From contig MBPM02000092.1 in NCBI GenBank assembly GCA_001695595.3, positions 186,001-250,000 of the forward strand: 64,000 nt of DNA. Reading direction: 5' to 3'. The DNA is from Plasmopara viticola. Taxonomy: Eukaryota; Oomycota; Peronosporomycetes; Peronosporales; Peronosporaceae. A program made the translations under genes and the position numbers. This document shows positions 45,901 through 56,413 of this stretch, piece by piece. The notes beneath the pieces were generated by a model. The model was not told where the DNA came from, ran no database searches, and saw nothing but the letters and a program-made list of their open reading frames with translations. Positions within the stretch are counted from its first letter, which is position 1. Each line of letters begins with the position of its first letter.

Positions 45901-46127
45901 AATAAGAGATCGCTCGACTGCTGCAACGTTACCATGCGCGTCGTCAATTCGTCAATCGTGAGCTGCAGACGCTCGCGTTGTGATGCTGACTCGACGACCG
46001 CCAGGCGCTTATAGGTACTCAGTGCCTGTTGATACAGCACCAGAGCCTGTTCCATTTGGCCTATGCCTTCAGAGCTCTGTGCCTGCTCGACCGCCGCCAG
46101 CGCCTCGGCGTAGTGCCGCCCTGCCAT
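42954..46127 (-). CDS. CAPN7: Calpain-7/PalB-like cysteine protease with MIT domains
   Basis: Single exon from ATG 46127, 1057 aa. The N-terminus has two helical MIT-type repeats (about 3-75 and 75-145), which in this family bind ESCRT-III tails on endosomes. The calpain core has the triad: Cys310 in IVTDCSFVASL, His481 in VPVHVYAVLN and Asn508 in VKNPWRKMSWKG. Two or three C2-like beta domains follow (for example CRSLYFFLETESFYSKN and WYIVLPSTFEPQEYGFEIRLY). The His motif is HVYAVL rather than the common HAYAVL. Calpain-7/PalB acts in ESCRT-linked processing (RIM101/PacC pathway in fungi). The last codons after EIRLY differ from the family and could be altered by an unseen 3' exon. Start codon 98 bp from the divergent gene at 46226. 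Confidence 0.9.
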   Translation of the reverse strand: MAGRHYAEALAAVEQAQSSEGIGQMEQALVLYQQALSTYKRLAVVESASQRERLQLTIDELTTRMVTLQQSSDLLLARAMKQHAEANEIEESCNATTDVVVNKYIAAAEKYMQALNAVSSNETAAKAALKEQLEYIINHISSLKAQTQTTQNQVQKIDEDRSEKVNIAALQWPEPPTVQHKTVDVASSNLSASVALVETQKIIEQVSEEKKPGDAYTVQELDVLRRSSHINGHLFVPWVDNLDANENFSLPELFTDPDGLVPLSLKQKKRDATWLRPSEYAAMCGGHVPVMIAPGGVNPLVVKQDIVTDCSFVASLCIAAAYEQRFKKCLITNIIFPADSKTHQPLYNPLGKYVVKLWANGVPRKIVIDDLLPVSASSGQLLSSCTTRKNELWVSLIEKAYLKLNGGYDFPGGNSGIDLFALTGWIPERIPVSELLDAPTKEDRLWEQLKSAFHYGDCIIAMSTGDISKPKAKQIGLVPVHVYAVLNVYELTDLAQKGKKVRLLQVKNPWRKMSWKGPYSRYDHSRWDSAIGDELRAYQRQFYAPEVSDLEEASDERDEGLFWMDFESVKQYFESLYMNWNPELFPYKEVCHDRWPVEVGLVNDSLTLAFNPQYSLIFSKSAYLQVGATAGATSCTVWILLSRHVSTIERDTDSSTQQFLTLHIYRGIPGKRMFYNHCAVSRGTYSNNPHTLVSLDLDLAHDSEPSFTLVASQYENIASLDYTLSVFSTHPFICEAIPPFVTSSPTSIVISSAWDSTCAGGRPFFSTFMDNPQFHLQLQRPCRSLYFFLETESFYSKNPQAFPFPINLRAALHTRERVCGLYAAGNADTENKSFKVLSSGEYRPGFCFIEIEASILAAGLHDVVLIPSTFKQGVQGKFTLRVVSDPPAGSSIAYRQLPAEGHGMKFTRLRGKWEFHNRSAAGCFNFGCYTFNPKYLVHITQECDMLARLLVLEPKPDAALKESLTVVASIAPSINVSVFESTSEGDLLLSTNPKLAFASATSGGGVYVSNAPCGVLAKAKRRYPPGWYIVLPSTFEPQEYGFEIRLYASIHLDVCLL

Positions 46128-46225
46128 GCTTTTGACGGTCGATTTAATTGTAGCAGTGGGAATTTAACAGGATGAAATAAATAACTTTTTTTTCATTTGC
46201 GAAGTAAAATCGTACGGACGACACC
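46128..46225. promoter_or_regulatory. Compact bidirectional promoter
   Basis: Only 98 bp separate the divergent start codons of the calpain-like gene (-) and the conserved unknown gene (+). It contains a pyrimidine run followed by TTTCATTTGC (46182-46200), resembling the Inr-type TCATTY core element of oomycete promoters. The boundary is direct; the element is inference. Confidence 0.4.
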
Positions 46226-46892
46226 ATGACCGGCAAAGACGCGTGGAAACCCTTTATTAAGTTTGAGTATCAAAAGCTGCTGCCTGCTGAGCTTCGAAAC
46301 AAGGTGCATCAATCGCTGTGATGCCATAAAGAATCTATCGATAACTCTAATGTTTCGAATCTACTGGCTGTAGCTGCGCAAGATGCTTGTCTTTACGGAA
46401 GCGGTGGGCTCTAAGCAGTTGAACCAGTCGCCTGCTCTATCGCAGGGCTATCGCTACCCGTCACCCGACAAACAAGCAGAGGGTGTATTTGTGCCATCCA
46501 GTGACTCCAAGGAAAGCATCTACAACATCAATTACTACACGCGCGACATTCGCCGCTTTCCGTTCCCTATTGAAGTGGGTGTGCATCCCTCTATCCCCGT
46601 TGAGAAACGCGTCGAGATCCCGGCGGACGCTAAACGTGGGTCGCCAGGAAACAAGAGTCCGGCCGTGCTGAGCTATGATCCTACGGGCACGCGGTCGGCC
46701 ATGAGTACAACTCACGAAGCGCGCGACAAGCTCATTTTACAACATGTTTCCACGCACAATGTGCGCTTTGAGTGGGAGGGCGACGCTGAAAAGGAAATTC
46801 TTGAGGATTGTGAGGCGAAGAACCTGCCGCCCGCCCCTGGTCGCCCATTTGTGTGGGATTTCCCTTCGCAAAGTCGGGTTATGCGTTGGTAA
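46226..46892 (+). CDS. Conserved hypothetical protein
   Basis: Two exons: 46226-46303 and 46374-46892, intron 70 nt (GTGCAT...GCTGTAG), phase 0, 198 aa. Exon 1 starts MTGKDAWKPFIKFEYQKLL; joining it to LRKMLVFTEAVGSKQL gives a continuous helical reading, whereas the downstream frame alone is stopped by the TAG at the acceptor. I do not recognise the family. The protein is basic/aromatic with IYNINYYTRDIRRFPFP, a Pro-rich middle and the C-terminus RPFVWDFPSQSRVMRW. No signal peptide or membrane segment is seen. Well-formed codons and splice sites suggest a real gene; possibly a small subunit of a mitochondrial or axonemal complex, which is speculation. Confidence 0.75.
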
Positions 46893-46997
46893 AATGCCCA
46901 GGAATAAAATGAGCCCATTTCGTAATTTGGGTCTTTTAAAATAAATTCATTTGGGTTGTTCTCTCATTTTTTCTGCGATAACTTTTTGACACTAAGA

Positions 46998-48232
46998 ATG
47001 CAGTTAACCGTGATGCCGGAGCTGCCAGCGCTACCCGCGCCCGAAATTATAGCCAAGACGGACCAATCCATCACATTGCGTGTGGAGCAGTTCCAACATG
47101 TAGACGGTGACGCACAACTCAAGCTGCAGGCGGTTGGTTGCGATCTATTTTTTCCAACCTGAGATGTTGAATGTTTAACCTACTTTACAGAGCCACAGCG
47201 AGCATGGTTACGTCTACTACTCGTGGATCGACTCGGAGCTTTTTGTGAACAAAATGTTTCCCGTTAAGGGGCTTAAGCCTAACACAGTGCGGCATTGTTG
47301 CTAATTTTCGGATGTAGTCTATTTAATAACTCTTAAATACTGCCCTACAGACGTACGTATTTCGCGTGCGCGTGGTGCATGAGACCAAGCGCCAGTGTGG
47401 CGAATGGTCACCATTGACGCCAAATGCGCGCACGTTTACGGAAGAAGAGGATGCAAAACGCTCGGGGACAGTTTTTGAACACGCGTTAAAATTGGAGCGT
47501 GAGCAGAAGAGTCTCTTGCAAGGTCAGATCTCCAAGCTCACGTGCATTTTAAACGAACGTAAGGCAGCGCGTGAATGTGAGAACAAAGTGCAGCAGCATG
47601 AGGATATGCTGGCTAGTCGTCGCGTCATTGACTCGAGGCTCATTAAGCTACAAAAGGAACTGAGTACACAAACGGCAGCGCTGCAGACGGTCAAAAGTCA
47701 ACGAGCTGCAGATGAGATGATGATTTCGGAGCTACTCAATGAACAAGAGAAGCTACGGGCTGCGCAGATTGAGCAACAGGGACAAGTACAGTACGAATTG
47801 GAGATGCAAACTTTACGCGAACAGCTGGAGAGGAATGAAGAAGCGCTTCGCAAGCATCAAGAGCAAGTGAGTGTCAGTCAGGAGCAGATTAAGAAATATG
47901 AAACATCATTAGAGTCGAAAAAGAGCGAGATTGTACAAAAGGAGGAAGAAGTCGAGAGGATTATGGCCGACTGTGACCGAATGGTGCAGGAACAAGCAGA
48001 TCTGGCTCATGTAAAGCAGCTTGAAGTGGAAGATGCGCTCTTGGAAGCCAAGACATCTTTAGAACAACAGCTGGATATCAATACGTACTTGCGGGAAGAG
48101 GTGTCACGGCTCCGAGAGGAAAATCACCATTTAAAGAATCAAATTCAAGAAGTGGACTCGGAAATTGTACCCAAGCTGGTACGTCTCGAGGACGAGAACG
48201 AGCAGCTTCGCGCACAGCTAAGTCGACGGTAG
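46998..48232 (+). CDS. Fibronectin type III and coiled-coil protein
   Basis: Three exons: 46998-47132, 47191-47286, 47351-48232, all phase 0 (370 aa); introns 58 nt (GTTGGT...TTTACAG) and 64 nt (GTGCGG...CCTACAG). Residues about 10-100 form one FN3 domain assembled from all three exons: PELPALPAPEIIAKTDQSI, then YVYYSWIDSELF, then TYVFRVRVVHE and CGEWSPLTP. About 240 residues of uninterrupted coiled coil follow, rich in Glu/Gln/Lys with heptads (for example LEQQLDINTYLREEVSRLRE). It has no signal peptide, so the FN3 domain is intracellular. Probably a structural or cytoskeletal protein. Convergent with RRN3, 101 bp apart. The first donor GTTGGT is weak. Confidence 0.75.
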
Positions 48233-48333
48233 TGAGGGTGGTGATAGTGTCTTGCTTACTACGGACTTTGGCTAATGTATACTCTATGGGATATATACTG
48301 GTATTTTGCTGCAACTTTAATAAATTCATTCTT

Positions 48334-50738
48334 TTAAAACCCATCGTCTTCGTCTTCATCAAAACCAAGCGTGAATGCGTCGGTAGCACCAAGAGGGGGA
48401 AGTCTTGATGGCGGGGAACTCGCCGACAGAGCAGGAGATGGATTGAACATCGTACGTGCTGGCAATGGTCGTTTGGATGCTGGACGATCATCATCATGAA
48501 ACTCTCTAGCGTCGTAAGACGAGCCAAGTGACATGTTGCAGGATCGACTGAGACTACCCATGTAGCTATCAGCGCCATACGAGGCATTGGTTGAACTAAT
48601 TGGCTTCGGTATGCTTCCAGCCATACTCACATCTTCGTCAACTAAATCTTCTTCACTTTCGTCATCCTCGTCCTCTGATATTTCCTGCATCTGATGGATC
48701 GTAGCCTTAACAGAATTCAGTAGATTGGCATTTTCACTTGAGGTCGGATCCGCGTGTTTCCAGTACAAATACAACGGACCAATGTACCGAAAAGAACGAC
48801 GCAAGAGATATGGATCGAATGGAAAGAACGTCTCGAGAGGTTGACGTTGACCGAGCAAAGTAGATACAGGGACGGATCCTGCCGTGGGCTTCTTAGAATG
48901 TTCCATGGATTTGGCGCTTTTAGTGGCTGAAACCGTAGCCGTGCCAATTGCTTGATCGATACGCTCGAGACATTCTTCGGACACTAAATCAAATGCTTCC
49001 ACTAGGTTAAGAAACTCAGTTGCCACTGTTTGTTGACAATATGCTAGTGGGCAATAGCCACCACTCGTAAGTAGTAGCCGTTCCCAGCCAAGACTTCGCA
49101 AAAACTCATAGCCAGCACCGTTGTCACTGGTAGCAATCTCCAATCCACGAAAGCATAGCATATAGCACACAGTCTGCAAGGAAGAGATAAAAATGCTTTC
49201 CTGGAAGCCTCGTACACTACTAATTTCTACCTTCTCAGATTCTTCAAGCACTCGTTCGTCTGGTTCAGCAGCTATTTCGTCCGCATAATCTTCCAACTTG
49301 TCGTGTTGGTTTTGCTGTGCAGCGTCGTAAATGTCCATTTGGCCATGTAACCACTTGAGTAAATGGTATAGAGCTTTCTGAAGATAGGCTACGGAAATGT
49401 ACTTGGCGCGAGCAAGAAAACTGGCCAAATAGGCACCACAACTTTGACGTGTGGTAGGAGGTGTCTGTGGGTCCAGTGATGTTGCAAGAAGCTGCGAGAT
49501 GAACACGTCTTGAAATTGGGGATCCATACGACATACGTAGAACAGCAAGAACTGTGGATACTTGGAGCGATGGGTGTTTAGAATCGAATGTTCAAAGACC
49601 TTGAGCAAATACTTGAATATCAAGGCCGCTTTGCGCACGTCTACGGTATTGTCTCGATCGCCGTCCTTTATGAAAAAGGTGCAATCAGAAGACGCCGATG
49701 GAGTTGATGAAGATGTAGCGAACTGTGTAATGTGCTCAAACATCACGAGCATCATCTCATCCAGTTTGTCGGCCATCTCGTCCACCTGTCCCGACAAATT
49801 GTCAGGCGGTAGCAAGTCGTCGTCGATAAAATCATCCATCGTGAACATATCCTCTTCACTCTCATCTAATTTAATCTCCACGTCGATCGCTACAAGCTGG
49901 TCAAGCACCAGTCCTAGCACGCGCTCACGCAAGCCACCCACATATCCCGTGACACGCAGTACATTGCGTAAATACGCTACCTGACTCAAAGTATCCATTC
50001 GCTTGTGTGGAAAGTGTTCACACAAAATTGGAAATAAGACATTAGCTGCTGTTGGCACCAGCGTGAGGACACGCTCAAGTGTCTGATGTGCGGCTTCAAA
50101 CCGTTTTTGAATACATTCGTCCAAATCTGGTTTTCCTGCACTTTGCTCTAAATCTGCTTCAACCGGTTTATCGAAATTAAAAGCTCCACTACCGCTAACT
50201 TTGGCTGGTGTCTGAAGTCCCTCCTTTTCAATCGTAACGAGACCTTGAAGGTCTGGTGGCAATTCCTTCTTCTGTGGGCGACGCATATTACGTACGAGCA
50301 TGTGCAGTGTAGGAACCACGTAAACTGTGTTTGAGGACACCAAATGCACGATAAAATTTGTGTACTCCTCGACCTCGAATGAGTCGCCGCTGGCTAATAG
50401 GTCGAACTTAAACAACACATCCATTAGCGCACGATATGCTCGAGGTTCACGAGCCATCGTGGAAATGCAGCGCGGCAAAGCGCGAAAAATCTTACGACGA
50501 GCGGCAACAGATGCCGGTACAAGCGTCAGCTGCTGGATGAGGAAGTGGTAGCTCTTGGCATTACCCTGAAGAGAACGAAGTGAGTGAGCGACTTGCTGAG
50601 AAAGTAGAAGCCTTAAATCACCTTGATGACTAGATCCAGTGCATTGTCAATAAAATGCTGCATGTTCACCACCTCTTCCTCGGTCGGTGAGGTCGACACG
50701 GCCAGTGTCGAGTTCCCGAACATCGCGCTTCCAGCCAT
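48334..50738 (-). CDS. RRN3: RNA polymerase I initiation factor RRN3 (TIF-IA)
   Basis: Two exons: 50622-50738 and 48334-50565, intron 56 nt (GTGATT...TTCTTCAG), phase 0, 782 aa. Exon 1 gives MAGSAMFGNSTLAV and joins to GNAKSYHFLIQQLTLVPASV, restoring the N-terminus that the long frame lacks. RRN3 is a HEAT-repeat protein that links Pol I to rDNA promoter factors. Diagnostic text: YTNFIVHLVSSNTVYVVPTL, NVLFPILCEHFPHKR, an acidic loop (DESEEDMFTMDDFIDDD), FVCRMDP-type segment FLLFYVCRMDPQFQ, SCGAYLASFLARAKYIS, and FFPFDPYLLRRSFRYIGPLY. The C-terminus is acidic and Ser-rich, a likely phosphorylation tail as known in the family. Confidence 0.93.
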
Positions 50739-53700
50739 TTTTCGAGTTTTCGATGATGACGTTACCAGCTATCTGTCAATCATAAAACACAATTAAATGT
50801 TTATGGAATGCTACAACATTAATCAAACACCACATTTTTCTAAAAAAAATAAGCATACTGGATGCATGTTTAAGTAATCAGCTATGAGTCTCGCTCATGC
50901 AAGCATTCATTTTGACGCATTGCGATAACATATGCAGCGAGAAGCCAACTAATATGACTAGCAATTTAGCAAAAGCACAAGCTTTATAATAAGTCACAAA
51001 TAGACAATTGCCTTCTTAGCAAAAAAGGTGGCAGATGAATGGTTCTTGGCGTCGAGACAATCGGAGAAGGACTTTTACAGCGGTCGTTTAACGTTTTCCG
51101 CATAATTGTTCAATACGGCTTTGCCGCGCCCAGAAAATATAGCCACGCAAAATTGGTCTTCGCCGTAGAACACTTGAAAGGTGGTTCGTGTCATACCGGG
51201 GTAGCAAAATCGTGAGGGAACTCGCGACGCGTCTTTTAAAACGTCCATTTTGTCCTGATATAGAAACTCAAGTTCGACAAGGTCAGAAAATTTAAAAGAT
51301 ACTGCCCAGGGCTCGGCCGAGGAATACGAAGATTGCTTATGATGTCACAGAAAATGAGAACCACCACGTGTTTTGAACTATGTGGTCTACGTCATTATCT
51401 ATTATACGGAGACGTACTCGCCGAGTGAGGAACAAGAGACCCAGTATAAGGCTCAAAGCGAAGATATGGCTACAATAATGTCAGATTCTCGAGCTGTTTT
51501 CGGTCGATGAGACAAGAGGACAGATGGTATCCGAGCGTCATCAAATATGTATACCGTGCTGTAGTGGCAATTACCGGGTGACGAAGAACGCGACAGGTAG
51601 ATGGCAAATCGTGTAAGCTTTCAAAAAAGCTAGCAGTACGATCGTCCCTACCCAGACATCAAATTTTCGAAAAAACATGATCTTGGACTTCATGTCTGGT
51701 AGCGAAGTATGGAGCACTGTGATGGAGCGGATTGCGCAGAGCTTTCAATACCTCAATTATACACTGTGCCCTAGACTGCTGACTTGCAAAGAATTTTCTT
51801 TGATAAGTGAGGTTGGTTAGTACCTCACCTTGTGCAAACGCAAGAGAGACTACTTACAATTCAACGATGGCTCTCGACTCAGTCGTGCTTGCTGGATAAT
51901 CTTCCAATGCCGTTTTAGTGAAATGTAGCGCTGCATAAAAATTCGAAAAGCGCTTCACAAACATGACTGATCATATCGGCTACTGTTATCCTTGCGCACC
52001 CGTTCCTCTTTGGAGCTCGATCGCTTTCAGTAGCAAGGAGAAACTGATCGGAGTCCGACCAAGCTCAAATTCGTGTCGATAGAAGCATGAGTCCCGTCAA
52101 GTCTCTGACCTTGTTCTAAGCTTAAAACTTGCAGAACGTTATCTCTATGACTCACCAGCTCCTACTTCAAACTGCGAGCTGATCTTTATTTGATTTTATA
52201 GGATTTATCTATATATCTTATGATTGCTATCTAGCAAAGCAATAATTCCTATAAACATTCATTAAGCAATGATCATTGGTCCATGTACTGCTTTTCTAAC
52301 AACTCATTAGTACTTAGAGCTGTCATCTTTATGATGTTATAGAGATCTCGTGACTTATGTCGCATAGCACAAGAATACCACCAACTAGTGTGACGCACAC
52401 CTAACCAAACATTAGACCCCTTCACCTCATACAAGTAAAAAAATATCTGCCCAGTGGACATCACCATTGCGACTTGTGCCGCGTATTAAAAGCCTGCACA
52501 AAGCTGAATGAGGCGCAAAGGCCATTTTTATATACATATCCAAAGTCATTATAGTGATAGCTCACATTGTCCGATTCCCTGGCAGTATGACAGCCTTGTT
52601 ATGCTATGCTGTTGGAGACGAATTCGTCGCTTGTAGACCACACTTGCGCCGCGCCGCACGCGTAAGAATCCGTCCGTTCAAGTTCAAAAAGGCAAAGATC
52701 TAATTTCTTAGTCCAGTTTGACCCGCTAACATCGGCATCAATATCCGGGCCCTACTCTTGAGTCTGTGGCTCAAGTCGAGTCGCCCGATGATTCGTTGGA
52801 TGGTACTCTCTCTGCATACGCTACACTCGCGAGCTCAAGCGTTGCACACCTCATGCTCGCTTTGACCAGTGCACCCACACGCTCCGTGTGCGTCCATCTA
52901 TCAAACATTGCTGGCCAATGAGCTACCAATAAACCTCCATAAAGCGCGAGACTCTGAGGGCGGAGCTTTACTTAGAATCTGCATCATGATGCCATCAATC
53001 ATGATAGTTTATCTAACAGCGCTTTCGAATCAGGCGTTTGTCTGTATTCGTTCTACAGAAATCGACAGGCAGTATAGATCGTGGTCTTAGCTGACCGGCT
53101 AATCAAATTAACTCGATTAGCGGCTATGTTGATTTACTAATTCCTTAATCTGCGGACGCACTACAAGCCCGTACTCAACGAGCCTGCTGTGATCCCTCAA
53201 GAGGATACGTCGATCATTATTGCTTTTTCCGATGTTTGAACTCTATTATTGAAATAAGCTAAGTGTGAGGCGCGCGCATCTTTAAGAACTAGGATGTTCG
53301 CTCCGCCGAAATTTGTAAACGCAGTCTATCGTAATGTTTTGATAGTTTATAAGAGCGAAGCTTTGGCGCCGGTACTGCAAGTCATATACGCCTATAAAAT
53401 GCCTCAAGATGACAAATTGCGTTTTGAGTGCTAGGTACAAAAGTACAAGGGGTTGTTCCCCTGCACACACCTTGCAACGATTTCAGCAAAGTCGCTGTGC
53501 AAAAGGATGACCATCAGTAGCGACTCGTTGTCAACATGTGGCTCTGCAGCCCATGACCCACAGTATTATGCAACCATAAGCATTTTATTCACAGCGGTCA
53601 CCAATATTTTTAGTATAAGCTCTGCTCGCAGGATAGGTCCCCTGATCCTAGGAACAACGAGGATAGAAATGACAAAAACGCTGATGATGATGATAATAGG

Positions 53701-56116
53701 GCAGTCTTGCCAAAACTGGGCCTAAAAATTCGCAGGGCTATTGGCGTAAGGACCCTTACCCTGGAAGATACTCGGTCAAGAAATGGCAAAATCCCACAAG
53801 ATGGTGGCGCTTGCCTTCAATATCGAATGAAGAAGGTGAAGGCTCAATTATTTATGCGGCGCAATGGGTGCTTTTTGCCGTGATGTCGCTCGCGACCGAT
53901 ACTTGACGAGCGCACTGCCTGACTTCGCTCATTCTTATACCGACGATCTCGACTATCTCTGCCAAGTATGCGCTGAAAGCAGTAGCTTCGAATTAAAAGC
54001 CTCTTCTGGTCAGATTTTGAGACTTGAGGGCGTGTTTGCATCGCTCCACAATGACTGGTGCCTCTCGATAAGAAATTTGTGACGAACTAGAGGTTTCAGC
54101 AGCTCGTGTCGATATTCAAATTTTTAGCCATATATAAAACCGACAACTATAGCTGTGCCTGCGTATGAAGCGGCACAGACTCTCCCGCTTATAATTGTCT
54201 CGCGTCGTATTGCAGCTTTGGTAGACCCAAATAGAAGACTGAATTTGTTTGCACTCATTTAAGAACGTCAAGCGTAAACGCTAAGCCTCATTTGTTATGA
54301 CTTCAAATGGTCCGATGAAGCCACGTGCAGCATAAGTTCAAAAGACAGCGGTTGCTGCATTTGTGTAAAAAAAATTATGCATCTAGTTACAACATTAATT
54401 TGAATTGCATCTCTAAGTTTCTCCTGGGCACAAATTGCTGAATAGTTACATATGAAGCTGTTTCATCAAGGTTGCTTTCTGTGTAACGCAAATGATTACA
54501 TATGGTGACCTTTCTCAGGAAAATGATGGTATTACGAGGCTTAAGTTCTGACATGCGCAAACATGGCACACAGGGATTTGTGCTGCATGGTCTTGATATG
54601 CCCGTCCTGGAGCATTACACAATCTGCGCTCAAGCCTTTTCAGGGGCGATAAAGCTCGTACCTCATATGTACAGCTTACATGTGAGGTTCCACTCCACAA
54701 CTGAAACCTGGTGTATGATAAAAGCAGGATTGTAGTGAGCTCTCGCATCGTTTTTTTTCGTAGTCTTTGAGCATCAAAATTCTACCGATTGATAGTATGG
54801 CGCTTGGCCAGCAAATAAACCATGGTCGCTTATTGGTCAGCTCATAATATAACGCACCTCATCTCCCTAACGTAGCGCCAAGATCAGCGAATCGACGCGC
54901 TAATAAAGCCACTAGTTGGGATGCAGACTGCAAATTGACTTTTTAACGACCATGGCATTTTAAAACGTTCATCTAAAGCAACGATTTTTTTAAAGAACAG
55001 AAAGAAGACAGCACTGGCTTTTATTTTGAGCCTTTCCTCTTTGCTTTGGTAAAATGATTGTTAGTCAAATTGTCGCTTACGTGTCAGCAAGTCGCTCGGC
55101 TGTTTCTCCCCAGTATCAAAATGTGTTGATGCTTACAGAGCGCGAGGACTAGCTGGTATATCTACGTAATGTCGCATGCAACTTGTGAAAGCACAAACGG
55201 TATCATCTTATGCAAACTCAGCGAGTGGAAAGTATTGCCCTATATTGCGTAAACACTGTACAGCACATCTTTGCCGATGCAATTTTTTCGATCTGCTGAT
55301 TGTCCGCTGTGGACTTGGCCAACCTGCATTTGAGCACCCATTTGGATTGAGATCGTAGATTAAGGTTCTTGATCTGAGCCAATTGAATCTGGAGCCATGG
55401 TATCAGAGCGCAGCGCTTTCTGTCGACAGCATTGACCGTATTCAGTATAATCACCAAGCGCACCAGCTTGCTTCAACGGTCCGCATAGACCACAGTACTC
55501 GTGCTGCCTGCCAAGTCTTTCAGCAGGCCAAACCCAAATATCATGTTAATAAAGGAGAGCTTTACCAGCAGTGCAGCAGCATGTGACGAGGATCTAACCG
55601 TTGACACATTATGCATGTTTGCACATATTCAATTTTGTCGGATGCTTACCGTATCTGAAGTCTTTCTGTTACCAAGATGATCGCCAAGTGGCGTATCGGT
55701 AGCATCATGTACAAGACGATGATTTCGGATTCATTATATGATACATACACGGAAAGAGTCACCTTGACTGCTGCTGTCGTAAATCAGCCCGGCTTCTATT
55801 GCAAACCAATGTAGCCTTGCACTCAACTGTGCCAAAAATTGTTGTCGGAACCCTAAAATTTAGCACTTTCCGACGTCTTTAGTAGAGCTACGTACATGTC
55901 ATCATGCAGTACAGACAATGTCACAGCTGTAACAATATCTGGGTCTTAGACTAGACGACGCGATACATATCACCAATATGTTCTGTCTGAATCAAAATTA
56001 TCTCTGTTTGTGCTCTGTATTCCCTGGTAATCCTATAAGTAAAACGTACGGCTCAATCGTATCTGATGACCAACCCCTTGACGATGTGGGTAGTTCAGCT
56101 TAATTAAGGATAATTA
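50739..56116. other. Gene-poor region of 5.4 kb
   Basis: Only short frames in mixed phases, none with a domain I recognise. Contains copy 2 of the dispersed repeat (52262-52299). Segments at 53840-54080 and 55060-55590 read protein-like for 60-80 codons and are probably eroded transposons. No effector-type gene (signal peptide plus RXLR or LFLAK) was seen. The region ends at the left end of the MULE. Confidence 0.4.
52262..52299. repeat. Dispersed repeat, copy 2
   Basis: ATTAAGCAATGATCATTGGT followed by CCATGTACTGCTTTTCT; partner of 38510-38548 in the same orientation, with a few substitutions. Confidence 0.5.
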
Positions 56117-56205
56117 GGGAACCCTTAATCTCCACTCACCCTTTTGATAATTTCCACTCACCCCTTGTTTATTGGTCATATTCTGTTTAATGTCATTGCG
56201 CCACA
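56117..56205. repeat. MULE left terminal inverted repeat
   Basis: Starts GGGAACCCTTAATCTCCACT and runs to ATGTCATTGCGCC. It contains a repeated word CCACTCACCC twice, about 20 bp apart. The reverse complement is found at 58351-58440. Confidence 0.88.
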
Positions 56206-56413
56206 AATCTTTGGTTCACCGTGAAACGTACTTTTGCTTGCCAGCCATTTGCACGAGCTGTTATACTGGTAACCATCGTAATACGGCAGGGTAATTACTG
56301 CTAATCGGTGCAGTAAAAAAATAGATATATGTATGACAAAGAAAGACCTCTAATTATTGATATAGCTACCAAGGGATACTACAGCAACAACCTTTTAAAA
56401 GGCACTATTCTGA

